Assembly: GCA_018266105.1 (NCBI GenBank)
Contig: JAFEBA010000007.1
Coordinates: 62,001 to 126,000 of the forward strand
Reading direction: 5' to 3'
Source: a bacterium
GTDB taxonomy: Bacteria; Vulcanimicrobiota; Xenobia; Xenobiales; JADMJV01
Length of the DNA: 64,000 nt
Positions 9,193-18,402 of this stretch are shown here, in pieces. The translations under genes were made by a program, and so were the position numbers. The first letter of the stretch is position 1. Every line of letters begins with the position of its first letter. The notes beneath the pieces are model-generated. The model had not been told where the DNA came from and ran no database searches. It saw only the letters and a list, made by a program, of their open reading frames with translations.

Positions 9193-10532
9193 TGGACAAA
9201 TTCGCGCCCAAAGGAGAAGCCAACCAGAGCCGACAGTATGTCTGGGGACTGGCGCTGGTGCTGGCGGTTTCATTCGGCAGTCACCACGCCAAGAATCTGA
9301 TCTCCGAAGACAATCTGATGCTCTTCTTTCTGGTCTCGGTGATTCTGGCCGCCCTCTACTGGGGGGAGGGGCCGGCCACGCTGGTTGCCTTTCTGAGTTT
9401 CCTGGCCCTGGACTTCGGTGTCTTTGAACCGCGCTTCAAGCTCAACACCCCGGATCTGCAGTATTGCATCTCGCTGGTCACCTTTTTGGGAGTGGGCTAC
9501 GTTATCTCTCGTCTTTCCAATAGCCTGCGCCGCCAGGCCAACGAAGCCCGTCGGCGAGCCAATTTCTCCCAACAGCTTCAATTCTTTGGGCGCGATTTAA
9601 CCCAGGTCCAAACCGAAGACGATGTGTTGCGTGCTTTTGAGCGCAACGCTGAACCGATCTTCGGTAGCAGCGTTCACCTGCATCTGGGTGGACCCAACCA
9701 ATGTGAACTGGAAGGAGCGGACACAAACTACCCAAATGAGGTCGCCGATCTTTTAAGTTCCTTTGTGCACCAGGCCAGACTGGCGCTGCAGCGAGTTCAA
9801 AGTGCCGAAGGTTTGCGCCAGGCAATGCTTGTGGCGGAACGGGAACGAGTGCAGAATGCCTTGCTCAACTCCCTATCGCACGACTTACAAACCCCGCTGG
9901 CCTCGGTGGCCGGGAGTCTGCAGGTGGCCTGCGATCCGGCCATCCAGCTCGATCCCCAGGTGCGCCAGGGTCTGCTCCAGTTGGCGGGTGAGCAGACCGA
10001 ACGGCTGCGGAGACTGGTCAGCAACCTCCTCCAGATGACTCGATTGGACGGCCCCGGCCTGGTGCTGAACCTGCAAAACGTCCAGCCAGACGAACTCATG
10101 GGGGTGATCCTGGAGCAAACCCCCGCTACTCTTCGTGGTCGCATTCAAATCGACGTACCTGAGGACCTGCCTGAGTTGCGCGTGGACTATGTGCTGGTGG
10201 TCAATTTGCTGCAAAATCTGCTGGAAAATGCCCACAAATACACCCCTGACGGCAGCAAGGTGGAACTGAGCATCAAGGTCGATGGAGATTTTCTGCGCTG
10301 CGACGTGCGCGACCGCGGGCCAGGTATCCCAGATGAAGACATTCCCAGAATCTTTGATAAATTCTACCGGGCCAAGGGCTCCAATCTCTCCGGTAGCGGC
10401 CTCGGACTTTTCATTGCCAAGGGTATCGTGGACGCTCACGGCGGCAAGATTCAGGCTCGATTGCGAAAAAACGGCGGTCTGGAGATCTCCTGCTGGCTAC
10501 CCTACGCCAGCAATGCTACAATCGAGTCATGA
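9192..10532 (+). CDS. KdpD-C-terminal-like sensor histidine kinase
   Basis: Membrane sensor kinase of 446 aa. Residues about 15-107 form a DUF4118-type block of four membrane segments, as in the C-terminal half of KdpD, followed by a GAF-like region, HisKA with phospho-acceptor H230 in NSLSHDLQTPL, and a HATPase domain (N box LLENAHKY, G box DRGPGIPDE, GSGLGLFIA). The cytoplasmic KdpD/USP N-terminal half is missing, and there is no kdpE, kdpABC or other response regulator beside it, so potassium sensing should not be assumed. GTG start overlaps the M20 stop (TAGTG); its own TGA overlaps the next ATG. Confidence 0.85.
   Translation: MDKFAPKGEANQSRQYVWGLALVLAVSFGSHHAKNLISEDNLMLFFLVSVILAALYWGEGPATLVAFLSFLALDFGVFEPRFKLNTPDLQYCISLVTFLGVGYVISRLSNSLRRQANEARRRANFSQQLQFFGRDLTQVQTEDDVLRAFERNAEPIFGSSVHLHLGGPNQCELEGADTNYPNEVADLLSSFVHQARLALQRVQSAEGLRQAMLVAERERVQNALLNSLSHDLQTPLASVAGSLQVACDPAIQLDPQVRQGLLQLAGEQTERLRRLVSNLLQMTRLDGPGLVLNLQNVQPDELMGVILEQTPATLRGRIQIDVPEDLPELRVDYVLVVNLLQNLLENAHKYTPDGSKVELSIKVDGDFLRCDVRDRGPGIPDEDIPRIFDKFYRAKGSNLSGSGLGLFIAKGIVDAHGGKIQARLRKNGGLEISCWLPYASNATIES
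10517..10522 (+). promoter_or_regulatory. TACAAT -10 element before the small secreted protein gene
   Basis: TACAAT lies six bases before the ATG at 10529, inside the 3' end of the kinase gene. It could be an internal, leaderless promoter giving separate expression of the last three genes of the operon. No -35 consensus is obvious at the right distance. Confidence 0.35.
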
Positions 10533-10891
10533 AAATGTGGCAGCAGATTCTTCTGTGCACTTGTTTCGTGTCGCCGGTCCAGGCCCAGGAGGGCTTCTCA
10601 CCCACCCTGCCGTTCGGCACCAAAAACACCAGCGTTCAAGCGGGCGACATCCACGGCGGCGGATTTTCGCCCACACAACCCTTTCGCGACAACCAGCATC
10701 CGGCCCACGAAAGCAATCCTCATCAGGACCAGCGCTATAACTATGCTCGGGGCTACAATTATTACTATGGCTATGGCTACTACAACGGCTACGGGCGCAG
10801 CTACAATGGCCAGGTCACAATGCCCACCAGCAACGGGGGACCACCTGGATACGATGCTCCCCTTCCCAGCCACGCCCCTCCCGGATATTGA
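10529..10891 (+). CDS. small secreted Tyr/Gly/Pro-rich protein
   Basis: A 120-aa product with a signal peptide (MKMWQQILLCTCFVSPVQAQ, cleavage likely after AQA/Q). The mature part has two copies of a GFSPTxPF motif, then a Tyr/Gly/Asn-rich tract around residues 70-95 and a Pro-rich end (PPGYDAPLPSHAPPGY), a low-complexity composition typical of surface or matrix proteins. No enzymatic motif is visible. ATGA overlap with the kinase stop and TTGA overlap with the following gene indicate translational coupling. Function unknown. Confidence 0.65.
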   Translation: MKMWQQILLCTCFVSPVQAQEGFSPTLPFGTKNTSVQAGDIHGGGFSPTQPFRDNQHPAHESNPHQDQRYNYARGYNYYYGYGYYNGYGRSYNGQVTMPTSNGGPPGYDAPLPSHAPPGY

Positions 10892-12249
10892 GTCAAGACC
10901 TCGCTCAATACCTCGACCAACTGGCTCAGGAAGGTTCCCCGGATTCGCAAGGAATTTTCACCGTCGACTACGCCAAGGCCCTGGAGAAACTGTCGGCCCG
11001 GTTGTTCTCCGACCCGACCTGCTGGTTGGTCAAACTGGTGCAGGCGGCGGTGGCTTCGGGCAGCCGCCACATCCAGGTGCGCGCCTTCAAAGACCGGCTG
11101 GAAGTTCATTTTTGTACTCCCGGTTGGACCAGCGCCCAATTTCAGAACCTGGAAGAGCTGCTGCACCAGCCGCTGGGCAATCAAGAGCAGCCCTGTCTGG
11201 CTCATTTCCTGAGAGCTTTTCACGCCACCCGATCGGCACGCCCGCAAACTTTGGCCTGGGGAGTGGTGGATAGCGAAGGCGGGGTCAGTTACCTGCAGCG
11301 TGGCGAGCAGACCGAGCGGCAGACGCTACCCGGGCGTCCGGGCCAGGGTGCGGACTGCGTTCTGTCCCTGCGCCCCGCCCAAGCGCGAGCCCCCTGGGCC
11401 GAGGAGCATCGAGCCCTGGCCGGGCGTTGCGCCCTTTCTCCCGCCCGCATCCAATGGGACAAAGACACCCTCAATCCCGGTATCCCCCAACTTGCAGGCC
11501 AGGTTCTGCTGGATCGGATCTACCTGTCTCGTCGGCCAGCTGACCAGCTGCTCCATCTGCCCCACCTCACCCAGCTGACCAGTCTGGTCTACGATCTGGG
11601 AAACGGTTACAAGGATCACTACAGCTATGGCCATACCGTGCTGCACCAATGGCGCGGCTACAAGGTCGGGAGCGACCATAAACTCTGGGAGTCGGTAGGG
11701 ATCCCGGATTTCCACATCCTGGAATCGGACGTGATTCAGGAACTCTTCGGCATTCCCAAGAATGCCTATGCCATCAACCACGGCGTCATCCGGGGGGGCC
11801 GACTGCAAGGCCGCAACAACGGCTATCAGATCCTGTTTGTTCAGGGCCTGGACGCCTTTACGCGCGGCCCAATTCCCATCAAGCAAGGACGCTTTGGTCT
11901 GCAGCGCCCACCCTGTGCTCAGGCCTGGCTGCGCTGCCCGGTCGCGCCCCAGGACAAAAGTCGCCTCATGATCCAGCAGGACGGAGTGCTGCTGGACCCG
12001 CTTCCTTTGTCGGTGGGGCTGAGCGGAGTGCAGGCCTTTGTGGCCGACGACAAAATCCAGACCGATCTGTCCGGCCTGGTTCCGGTGCGCGACCAGCGTG
12101 TGGAAATGACCGAAAACTGGTTGCGTTCGGAGGCTTCCAAATCCAAGAAAGATTTGCGGAAAGCTCTACGCTGGGGCGACAAATACGGATTTAGCGAGGC
12201 AGCCGTGGAGCACATCAGCCGCACTCACCAACTGGACCGGGATGACTGA
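10888..12249 (+). CDS. GHKL-like protein of unknown function, first of a tandem pair
   Basis: A 453-aa soluble protein. Residues 24-75 (FTVDYAKALEKL, then LVKLVQAAVASG and a beta strand) resemble the start of an HSP90/GHKL ATP-binding fold, but the N-box Asn and Asp positions are replaced by Ala and Ser, so ATP binding is doubtful. A C-terminal motif, DGVLLD at residues 365-370 followed by a GVxAFVADD segment, recurs in the next gene, where the 18 bases encoding DGVLLD are identical. TTG start overlaps the preceding stop; the end overlaps the next start by 8 bases. I infer that the two proteins diverged from one ancestor and act together. Confidence 0.65.
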   Translation: MSQDLAQYLDQLAQEGSPDSQGIFTVDYAKALEKLSARLFSDPTCWLVKLVQAAVASGSRHIQVRAFKDRLEVHFCTPGWTSAQFQNLEELLHQPLGNQEQPCLAHFLRAFHATRSARPQTLAWGVVDSEGGVSYLQRGEQTERQTLPGRPGQGADCVLSLRPAQARAPWAEEHRALAGRCALSPARIQWDKDTLNPGIPQLAGQVLLDRIYLSRRPADQLLHLPHLTQLTSLVYDLGNGYKDHYSYGHTVLHQWRGYKVGSDHKLWESVGIPDFHILESDVIQELFGIPKNAYAINHGVIRGGRLQGRNNGYQILFVQGLDAFTRGPIPIKQGRFGLQRPPCAQAWLRCPVAPQDKSRLMIQQDGVLLDPLPLSVGLSGVQAFVADDKIQTDLSGLVPVRDQRVEMTENWLRSEASKSKKDLRKALRWGDKYGFSEAAVEHISRTHQLDRDD

Positions 12250-13177
12250 ACTCGAGCAACTGCTGGCCGACCACAGCGCTCTGAAATCGGCCGGCCCCGG
12301 CCGATTTAGCCTCGACCCCCGACGTCAGCGTGAGCTTCTGCAGCGCCTGGGTCTTCAGGATACGGCCCAGGGCTTCCTCAAGCTTTTTCAGGGCATCTGC
12401 CGGGCCGAACCCTCGGGGGTCTCGATCACTGCTCAGGCCAACCACCTGCGCTTTGCGTTCGTCCACCACAAGCGTCTGCCGGAACCGCTTTGGGACGGAC
12501 AGCACCCACTGGCGCTGGCCATCTTGAACTTGAGTCAGGAGTATGCCCTGTCCTGGGAAGGCGAAAGCTACCGAGGCCAGGCCGATGAGCGCGGTTTTCA
12601 GTCCAGCCAGAAAGAGAACCTGGCCGGCCACTCTCAACCGAGTCTAAGCTTAACCCTGACCCGTCCGGGGGCCCGCTGGTGGCATCGCGATTGGACCCCG
12701 TCCGTCCGCCAGAGCCTGAACAAGCGATTAGCCTACAGTCTCATCACCTGGCTCTGGAATGAGCAGCCCCTGGCCCCTGTGGCTCCGCTCTCAAGTCGAG
12801 CTCAAGCCGTCGTGCTGGCTCAACCCGAATGCCTGGGAGACCTCAACCCGGCCTCCGCCCAGGCAGCGGCCGAGCTGAGGGTGCGGGGGCCGGCGGGCAT
12901 CGAGTCCAGACTGACTCCCGGCTTTCCGGCCCACGCTCTGCTGGGCCTGAGTAAGCATTCCTGGTCGGAGACCTCCTTCGTGCTAGACGGAGTGCTGCTG
13001 GACGGGGAACGCAACCTGCTGGACCGACCCGGGGTGATCGCGGTGATCAGCGCCGAGGGCCTGACTCCCGCCCTGAACGGCCTGGAACTGGTCCACGACG
13101 CAGCCTTTCGTCAGCGACTGCAAGCCCTACGGCCTGAAGTGTCCTGGTTGGACGGCATCAGCCAGCGGGGGCGTTGA
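12242..13177 (+). CDS. GHKL-like paralogue, second of the tandem pair
   Basis: A 311-aa protein with the same plan as its upstream neighbour: a FSLDPRRQRELLQRL start (residues 22-36), an aligned helix GFLKLFQGICRAEPSG in place of the N box, and the DGVLLD motif at residues 249-254 followed by PGVIAVISAEG. It is shorter by about 140 residues and more degenerate, so probably not an ATPase. Last gene of the coupled operon; its 3' end overlaps the convergent YbjQ-repeat gene by 20 bases. No known function. Confidence 0.6.
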   Translation: MTELEQLLADHSALKSAGPGRFSLDPRRQRELLQRLGLQDTAQGFLKLFQGICRAEPSGVSITAQANHLRFAFVHHKRLPEPLWDGQHPLALAILNLSQEYALSWEGESYRGQADERGFQSSQKENLAGHSQPSLSLTLTRPGARWWHRDWTPSVRQSLNKRLAYSLITWLWNEQPLAPVAPLSSRAQAVVLAQPECLGDLNPASAQAAAELRVRGPAGIESRLTPGFPAHALLGLSKHSWSETSFVLDGVLLDGERNLLDRPGVIAVISAEGLTPALNGLELVHDAAFRQRLQALRPEVSWLDGISQRGR

Positions 13178-14294
13178 GGTTGTAGGCGCCATAGCCGAAA
13201 GACGGCTCCAGAAAGGTCTCCGAGTCGTGCATGACCGCCTGCGGCGGCAGGGTCTCAGAGAGGGTTCTGATCTGGGGCATCTTCTTTACGGCCGTGCCGA
13301 TGGCCATAAACTCCACCACACCGCCGTTGAGGTTCTTGATATAGGTGCGCACTCCAACCACGTCATCGGCTCCGCAGGCTTCGGCGTCCCGCGCGATTTT
13401 GGCGATGGCGTTCTCGCGGGCGTCGTAAATCAACGAAGTCATTTCCTTGATCTCACCCGATACCAAAGATTTAAAGAGCGAGGAAAAGCTACCAGCCAGA
13501 CCGATGGAGTAGACCGAAACCCCAAGCACCAGGCGAATGGGGCAGTATCCCTGGCGAATGACGTTCCACATCTCCTGATTGGTCAGATCGCTGGTGATGG
13601 GCTCGCGGGTGTAAACCTCGGGCAAGTCTGGATGATGACTGGCCGTGCCGATCATAATCATCTCGCGGCTTCCGTAGAAGGGCGTGGTGGTGGTGCGAAT
13701 TCCTAACACGGCATTGGCACCAGCATTCTTAGCCTCTTTGGTGATCCGCTCCAGAGCCAGATGGCGGGTATGATTGAAGACTTCGGACCACTCTTTGACC
13801 TCACCCCGGGCCAGGCTGCGGAAACCTCCAGCCAATCCACCACCCAAACCAATCGAGTAGGCCACATTGCCAAAAACGAAGCGCAGGGGTCGAAAGCCGC
13901 AATCGAGCTGGCAGTATAGCCCCTGACCATCGGCCGCGGTGGAAAACTCGCCCACCCGAGCCTGGGGGTCATCCGGATGCACGCAGCTTCCGATGGACAG
14001 AAATTCTAGCCCCATCGGGTGCATGATCAATTCGCTGGTCACGCCGGTGATGCCGTGACCCCCGCGCTGTTCCACCTCGCGCATCAGCTTTTCAAAGGCG
14101 CGATGACGGCCGTTGTTAATCCAATCTGTGTACTGGGTGACCTCACCGCCGGCCAGGGTCCTGGCCATGGAGGTAATGCTTTTTGCAAATCCAAGCGACC
14201 AGACGCTGTTGCCGATCACCATATCGCCAGGGTCATAGCCCTTGGCGCGCAGACAGAACATTTCATTGCCGGAGAGACCGGTGACGATAGGCAT
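13158..14294 (-). CDS. protein with three tandem YbjQ (UPF0145/DUF74) domains
   Basis: A 378-aa protein started at the ATG at 14294, which overlaps the upstream stop as ATGA; a longer frame upstream has no support. Three repeats of about 110 residues are visible, each with the pattern VxGxxxxSxGxxxxxxxxxxSLxxGEx then an ARxxAxxxI-type helix and a GAxxVxGxRTxxxx strand (starting near residues 10, 125 and 243). Single YbjQ domains are around 100 aa, form pentamers and have been called heavy-metal binding, but no clustered Cys or His supports metal binding here. Role unknown. Confidence 0.75.
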   Translation of the reverse strand: MPIVTGLSGNEMFCLRAKGYDPGDMVIGNSVWSLGFAKSITSMARTLAGGEVTQYTDWINNGRHRAFEKLMREVEQRGGHGITGVTSELIMHPMGLEFLSIGSCVHPDDPQARVGEFSTAADGQGLYCQLDCGFRPLRFVFGNVAYSIGLGGGLAGGFRSLARGEVKEWSEVFNHTRHLALERITKEAKNAGANAVLGIRTTTTPFYGSREMIMIGTASHHPDLPEVYTREPITSDLTNQEMWNVIRQGYCPIRLVLGVSVYSIGLAGSFSSLFKSLVSGEIKEMTSLIYDARENAIAKIARDAEACGADDVVGVRTYIKNLNGGVVEFMAIGTAVKKMPQIRTLSETLPPQAVMHDSETFLEPSFGYGAYNLNAPAG

Positions 14295-14596
14295 CAGAGA
14301 TCGTAGCGAGCGATGGTCACATCGGCATTCGGGTAGCTGTAGCTGAGTTCGGCCCACTTGGCTGTGCTGCTGGAACCGCTCACGCGATAGGCTTCGACCT
14401 TGTGCATACCGTAAGGGGCCGGAATCCAGTTCGGGGAGCTACCCACCGGAATGGTGCCCTGGTCGTAGCCGTCCACATAGACCCGCAGCTCGCTGTCGGT
14501 GTAATTATAGACCTTCAGGTAGGCGGGCGAAGAATAGGCGGTCACGGAAGCCGTGCTGACCAGGAGAACGACTGCTGCGAAAAGTTTACGAAACAT
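14294..14596 (-). CDS. small secreted protein, unknown function
   Basis: A 100-aa product with a clear signal peptide (MFRKLFAAVVLLVSTASVTA). The remainder is predicted beta-rich (LKVYNYTDSELRVYVDGYDQG, part), resembling a small extracellular beta-sandwich, without catalytic motifs. A good GGAGG lies nine bases before the ATG. Its TGA overlaps the ATG of the triple YbjQ gene, so the two are co-translated. Confidence 0.65.
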   Translation of the reverse strand: MFRKLFAAVVLLVSTASVTAYSSPAYLKVYNYTDSELRVYVDGYDQGTIPVGSSPNWIPAPYGMHKVEAYRVSGSSSTAKWAELSYSYPNADVTIARYDL

Positions 14597-14659
14597 TGTG
14601 GACTACCTCCGTGATATCTGCTCACAGGGTAGCCACGGGCACTGAAAAAACTTTGAAGA

Positions 14660-15973
14660 CTAGTGAACCCGGGTCAGACTAATCAAGCACAAAATTGTTA
14701 ATATCCACATGGTGGGCGTAATTTCCCGAAACCGCCCGCTGGCCAGCTTCAAGAGCGAATAGGATACAATCCCCCAGATCAATCCGTTGGCCACATTGAA
14801 GGTGAGCGGCACCATCAAGAGCGTTAGGAAGGCTGGCAGGGCCTCGGTCAGATCGTCCAGCTCCAGTTTCAGCACCGGTTCTAACATAAAACAGCCCACC
14901 AGAATCAGCACCGGGCTGGTGGCCTGGACGGGAATCAATGTGGCCAGCGGGGCCAGCACCACGCCGGCAAAAAAGCACAGTCCCGTGGTCACGGCGGTCA
15001 GGCCGGTGCGCCCGCCCTGCGCGATGCCAGAGGCGCTCTCTATATAGGTGGTGGTGGTCGAGGTCCCCAGCAGAGCGCCGGCCATAATGGCCAGAGATTC
15101 AGCCACCAGCCCGCGGGGCGCCTCTTTGAAAATTGGCTGCTCGCGCGAGATCCAGCCCAGCTTGGTGGCCAGGCCCACAAAGGTGCCGGCGGTGTCAAAG
15201 AGGCTGACGAAGGTGAAGGTGAATACGATCATTGCGAAGCCCATCTGCTGGGCCCCGGCGAAATCCAATTTAAACAGACCCTTGCTCAGGTCCGACAGGC
15301 TGGGCCAACTCAATTGGGCGGTGGAGACCAGCGCTTTTCCCTCCGGTCCGGGCACCCAAAAGCCCAATGCCGTCACGATGGCAATCCCAAACAACAGACC
15401 GCCCTTGACCTTGCGATGCACCAGAGTGGTCATCAAGATCAAACCAAAGACGAGCAGGCCGTTGGCGGGCGTATAGACTGGGCCCATTCCCACCAGGGTG
15501 GCGGGATTGTCCTGAATGATGCCAGCGTTCTTGAACCCGATGAAGGCAATGAAAAGGCCGATGGCGGCCGCGGCCGATAATTTGATGTTGTAGGGGATAT
15601 CCTCGATCATCCGCGAGCGAAACGGCAGCAGCGAGAGAATCAGAAACAGGACTCCGTCCAGGAAAACCGCGGCCAGGGCGGTCTGCCAGGGAATGTGCAT
15701 CTGGTTGACCACGGTGTAGGCGAAATAGGCGTTCATGCCCATTCCTGGAGCCAGCGCGAAAGGCAGGTTGGCAATCAGGCCCATCAAAATGCTCCCGATG
15801 CCAGCTGCCAGGGCGGTGGCGATCAGCACCGCCCCCCTGTCCATTCCTGCATCGCCCAGAATGACCGGGTTTAGAAACAGGATATAGGCCATGGTGGCAA
15901 AGGTGGTGAGGCCGGCCAGGAGCTCCCCGCCAACCGTCACTCCGTGCTTTTCCAGCTCAAATCGCTTCAGCAA
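14660..15973 (-). CDS. NCS2/AzgA-type purine permease
   Basis: Inner-membrane proton symporter for purine bases (hypoxanthine, guanine or adenine), 437 aa, matching the family length, with 12-14 hydrophobic segments. Signature segments: PGMGMNAYFAYTV near residue 75, FTFTFVSLFDTAGT in the middle and TTTTYIESASGIAQGGRTGLTA. The start codon is TTG at 15973 behind a strong GGGAGGG. Divergent from the EEP-family gene; a perfect 10-bp palindrome GGGAATTCCC at 15985-15994 sits between them. No purine riboswitch-like structure is apparent in the short leader. Confidence 0.9.
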   Translation of the reverse strand: MLKRFELEKHGVTVGGELLAGLTTFATMAYILFLNPVILGDAGMDRGAVLIATALAAGIGSILMGLIANLPFALAPGMGMNAYFAYTVVNQMHIPWQTALAAVFLDGVLFLILSLLPFRSRMIEDIPYNIKLSAAAAIGLFIAFIGFKNAGIIQDNPATLVGMGPVYTPANGLLVFGLILMTTLVHRKVKGGLLFGIAIVTALGFWVPGPEGKALVSTAQLSWPSLSDLSKGLFKLDFAGAQQMGFAMIVFTFTFVSLFDTAGTFVGLATKLGWISREQPIFKEAPRGLVAESLAIMAGALLGTSTTTTYIESASGIAQGGRTGLTAVTTGLCFFAGVVLAPLATLIPVQATSPVLILVGCFMLEPVLKLELDDLTEALPAFLTLLMVPLTFNVANGLIWGIVSYSLLKLASGRFREITPTMWILTILCLISLTRVH

Positions 15974-16010
15974 GGGCCCTCCCTGGGAATTCCCGAATCC
16001 CTGAGGCCTT

Positions 16011-16934
16011 ATGCGAAAACTCTCCAGTCTATTCCTTTTTCTCTCTCTTTCTCTGGCTGTCAGCGCCCGTCCGCTGCAGGTGATGTTCTGGAATCTGGAA
16101 TCTCCCGGGCACGACGTCCACGAAGGCGAAAAGAAAACGGCCGATCTGGACTTTCTCTGCCAGCGGATCCATCAGGACTTTGGCGCGGCCGACCTGGTGG
16201 GCTTTGCCGAAGTGGAGCCGGATTGGGGCCCGGCCCTGGAAAAAGCTCTGGAAACGGCCAGCGGGACGGACTGGGAACTGCGCCTGAGCCCCACCGGCGG
16301 CCACGACCGACTGGCCGTGGCCTGGCGCAGTGATCGCTACAACTTGTTGGAGTGCGAGATCATCCCCGAGCTGGGCGGCCCCTTTCGAATCAATGCCAAG
16401 GAGTTGAACTTTCGGCCCAGCCTCTACGCTCGACTTCGCCCCAGCAGCGATGAAGGACCCATCACCTTCGTGGTCAATCATCTGGCCCGCTCGAACGCAG
16501 AAAACGGGCCTCCCGTGCGCCGCAAGCAGGCCAACCTGCTGCGTCAATGGCTGGCCCATATCCAGGACCCGGTGGTCTGCGTTGGTGACTTCAACTTCGA
16601 TTACCACATCCGCCAGGGCGACAAGGACAACTCCGGCTTTTCGGTGCTGACCCGAGAGGATCTCTACCACTGGGTCCGTTACCCCGATCCGCTGGTACCC
16701 ACCGAGGGCGAAAGCAAGAATGGGACGCCGATCTTCCCCTACGAGAGCATTCTGGACTTCATCTTTGTGGCCAATCAGGCCCGCGAGTGGAAGGCCAACA
16801 GTCAGGTGCTGACTCGTCCGGACGACTTCAGCCCCGAGGACCAGAACAGCGACCATCGCCCGGTGCGCGCCAACTTTGAGATACACACCAGCCTCCCCCG
16901 AAACTTCCCGAACAATCCCAATGGCGGTCACTAG
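16011..16934 (+). CDS. secreted endonuclease/exonuclease/phosphatase-family protein
   Basis: A 307-aa protein with a signal peptide (MRKLSSLFLFLSLSLAVSA). EEP-fold active-site motifs are in order: FWNLE near residue 26, GFAEVE (metal Glu), NHLARSN with its His, GDFNFD, and the terminal NSDHRPV with the catalytic His. The fold covers nucleases, phospholipases and sugar phosphatases; export argues for a periplasmic or extracellular substrate such as DNA or phosphodiesters. Ends 46 bases before the NAPRTase start; possibly co-transcribed. Confidence 0.8.
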   Translation: MRKLSSLFLFLSLSLAVSARPLQVMFWNLESPGHDVHEGEKKTADLDFLCQRIHQDFGAADLVGFAEVEPDWGPALEKALETASGTDWELRLSPTGGHDRLAVAWRSDRYNLLECEIIPELGGPFRINAKELNFRPSLYARLRPSSDEGPITFVVNHLARSNAENGPPVRRKQANLLRQWLAHIQDPVVCVGDFNFDYHIRQGDKDNSGFSVLTREDLYHWVRYPDPLVPTEGESKNGTPIFPYESILDFIFVANQAREWKANSQVLTRPDDFSPEDQNSDHRPVRANFEIHTSLPRNFPNNPNGGH

Positions 16935-16980
16935 GAACCTGGCGAAAGGCCCGCTCGCCCCGAAGGAAGAACCTCCGGCC

Positions 16981-18402
16981 ATGCTCAGCCCCCTATTCAC
17001 CGACTTTTATCAACTGACCATGATGAGCGGCTACCTGGAAGCCGGAAAAGATCAGCAAAATAGTGTATTTGAGCTGTTTTTTCGCAAAATTCCCCAACAG
17101 GGCGGCTTCTGCCTGCTCTCGGGCCTGGAACCGGCTCTGGAATACCTGGAGAACCTGCGATTCAGCCAGCAAGAACTGGACTATCTCAGCTCCCTGAAGC
17201 TGTTCAACCAGGCCTTCATCGACCAGCTCCGCAGCTTTCGCTTTAGCGGCACGGTCTGGGCCATTCCCGAGGGAACGGTGGTTTTTCCGCACGAGCCGCT
17301 CATGCGTATTGAGGCCAGCCTGCCCGAGGCCCAGCTGGTCGAGTCGGCTCTGCTCAACATCATCAACTTCAACACCTTGATCGCCACCAAAGCGGCCCGG
17401 GTGGTGCATGCGGCCGGGAGCGAGGGCCAGGTGCTGGAATTCGGATTGCGCCGGGCCCAGGGACCAGATGGAGCCATGTCGGCCAGCCGTGCCGCCTTTG
17501 TGGGCGGCTGCGGAGCCACCAGCAATACCTTGGCCGGAATGAAATTTGGCATTCCGGTGCGCGGCACCCAGGCCCACTCCTGGATCATGTCTTTTGCCGA
17601 CGAGCTGGAAAGCTTCCGAGCTTATGCCCACCGCTACCCCGATAGCGCCCTGCTGCTGGTGGACACCTACGACACCCTGGGCAGCGGTGTGCCCAACGCC
17701 ATCATTGTCGCACAAGAGTTAAGAGAAAAGGGCCACGAGCTGGCCGGAATTCGCCTGGATTCGGGCGACCTGGCCGCTCTCTCGATAGAAGCCCGTCGCA
17801 TGCTGGACGAGGCCGGATTTCCCGAGGTGCGCATCGTGGCCTCCAACGACCTGGACGAATATCTGGTGGAAAGTCTGCGGGCCCAGGGAGCCCGTATCGA
17901 CACCTGGGGCGTTGGAACCCAACTGGTCACCAGCAAGCAGGAACCGGCCCTGGGTGGGGTCTACAAGCTGGTTTCTATTCAAGAAGGCGAGAGCTGGAGG
18001 CCGTGTATGAAACTGTCCAGCAACCCCGGCAAATCCACCAGTCCGGGCGTCAAACAAGTCTACCGGGCCCATCGAGACGGGCGTTTCGCCGGTGACCTGG
18101 TGGCTCTGGATGGAGAAACTCCACCCCAGAGCGGCTGCGCGCTCCACGATCCGCTCTATCAGACTCAGCCCCAGAAGCTGCAAGCCGAGACCTTCCAGCC
18201 CCTGCTGAGCAAGGTGATGGAAAACGGCCGCCGGCTGCGCCCGGCCCCGGCCCTGACGGAAATTCGTCAGCGTGGCCTGGACCAACTGGCGCGCCTGCCA
18301 GTCGGCTGCTTGCGCTTGCAAAACCCCCATCTTTACCCAAGCGGGCTCTCGGACGGGCTATTTGAGCTGCGTCAGCGGTTACTTACAGCTCACCGGGTCT
18401 GA
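16981..18402 (+). CDS. pncB: nicotinate phosphoribosyltransferase
   Basis: Salvage enzyme making nicotinate mononucleotide from nicotinate and PRPP. The 473-aa protein starts at ATG 16981 because the family N-terminus (LFTDFYQLTM) follows immediately; a longer open frame back to 16876 has no family support. Visible motifs are GLRRAQGPDG, GTQAHSW with the conserved His, LVDTYDT, IRLDSGDL and the ASNDLDE strand. The length and the C-terminal extension suit the long bacterial NAPRTase type. The gene ends in a 20-base overlap with the convergent permease gene. Confidence 0.92.
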   Translation: MLSPLFTDFYQLTMMSGYLEAGKDQQNSVFELFFRKIPQQGGFCLLSGLEPALEYLENLRFSQQELDYLSSLKLFNQAFIDQLRSFRFSGTVWAIPEGTVVFPHEPLMRIEASLPEAQLVESALLNIINFNTLIATKAARVVHAAGSEGQVLEFGLRRAQGPDGAMSASRAAFVGGCGATSNTLAGMKFGIPVRGTQAHSWIMSFADELESFRAYAHRYPDSALLLVDTYDTLGSGVPNAIIVAQELREKGHELAGIRLDSGDLAALSIEARRMLDEAGFPEVRIVASNDLDEYLVESLRAQGARIDTWGVGTQLVTSKQEPALGGVYKLVSIQEGESWRPCMKLSSNPGKSTSPGVKQVYRAHRDGRFAGDLVALDGETPPQSGCALHDPLYQTQPQKLQAETFQPLLSKVMENGRRLRPAPALTEIRQRGLDQLARLPVGCLRLQNPHLYPSGLSDGLFELRQRLLTAHRV

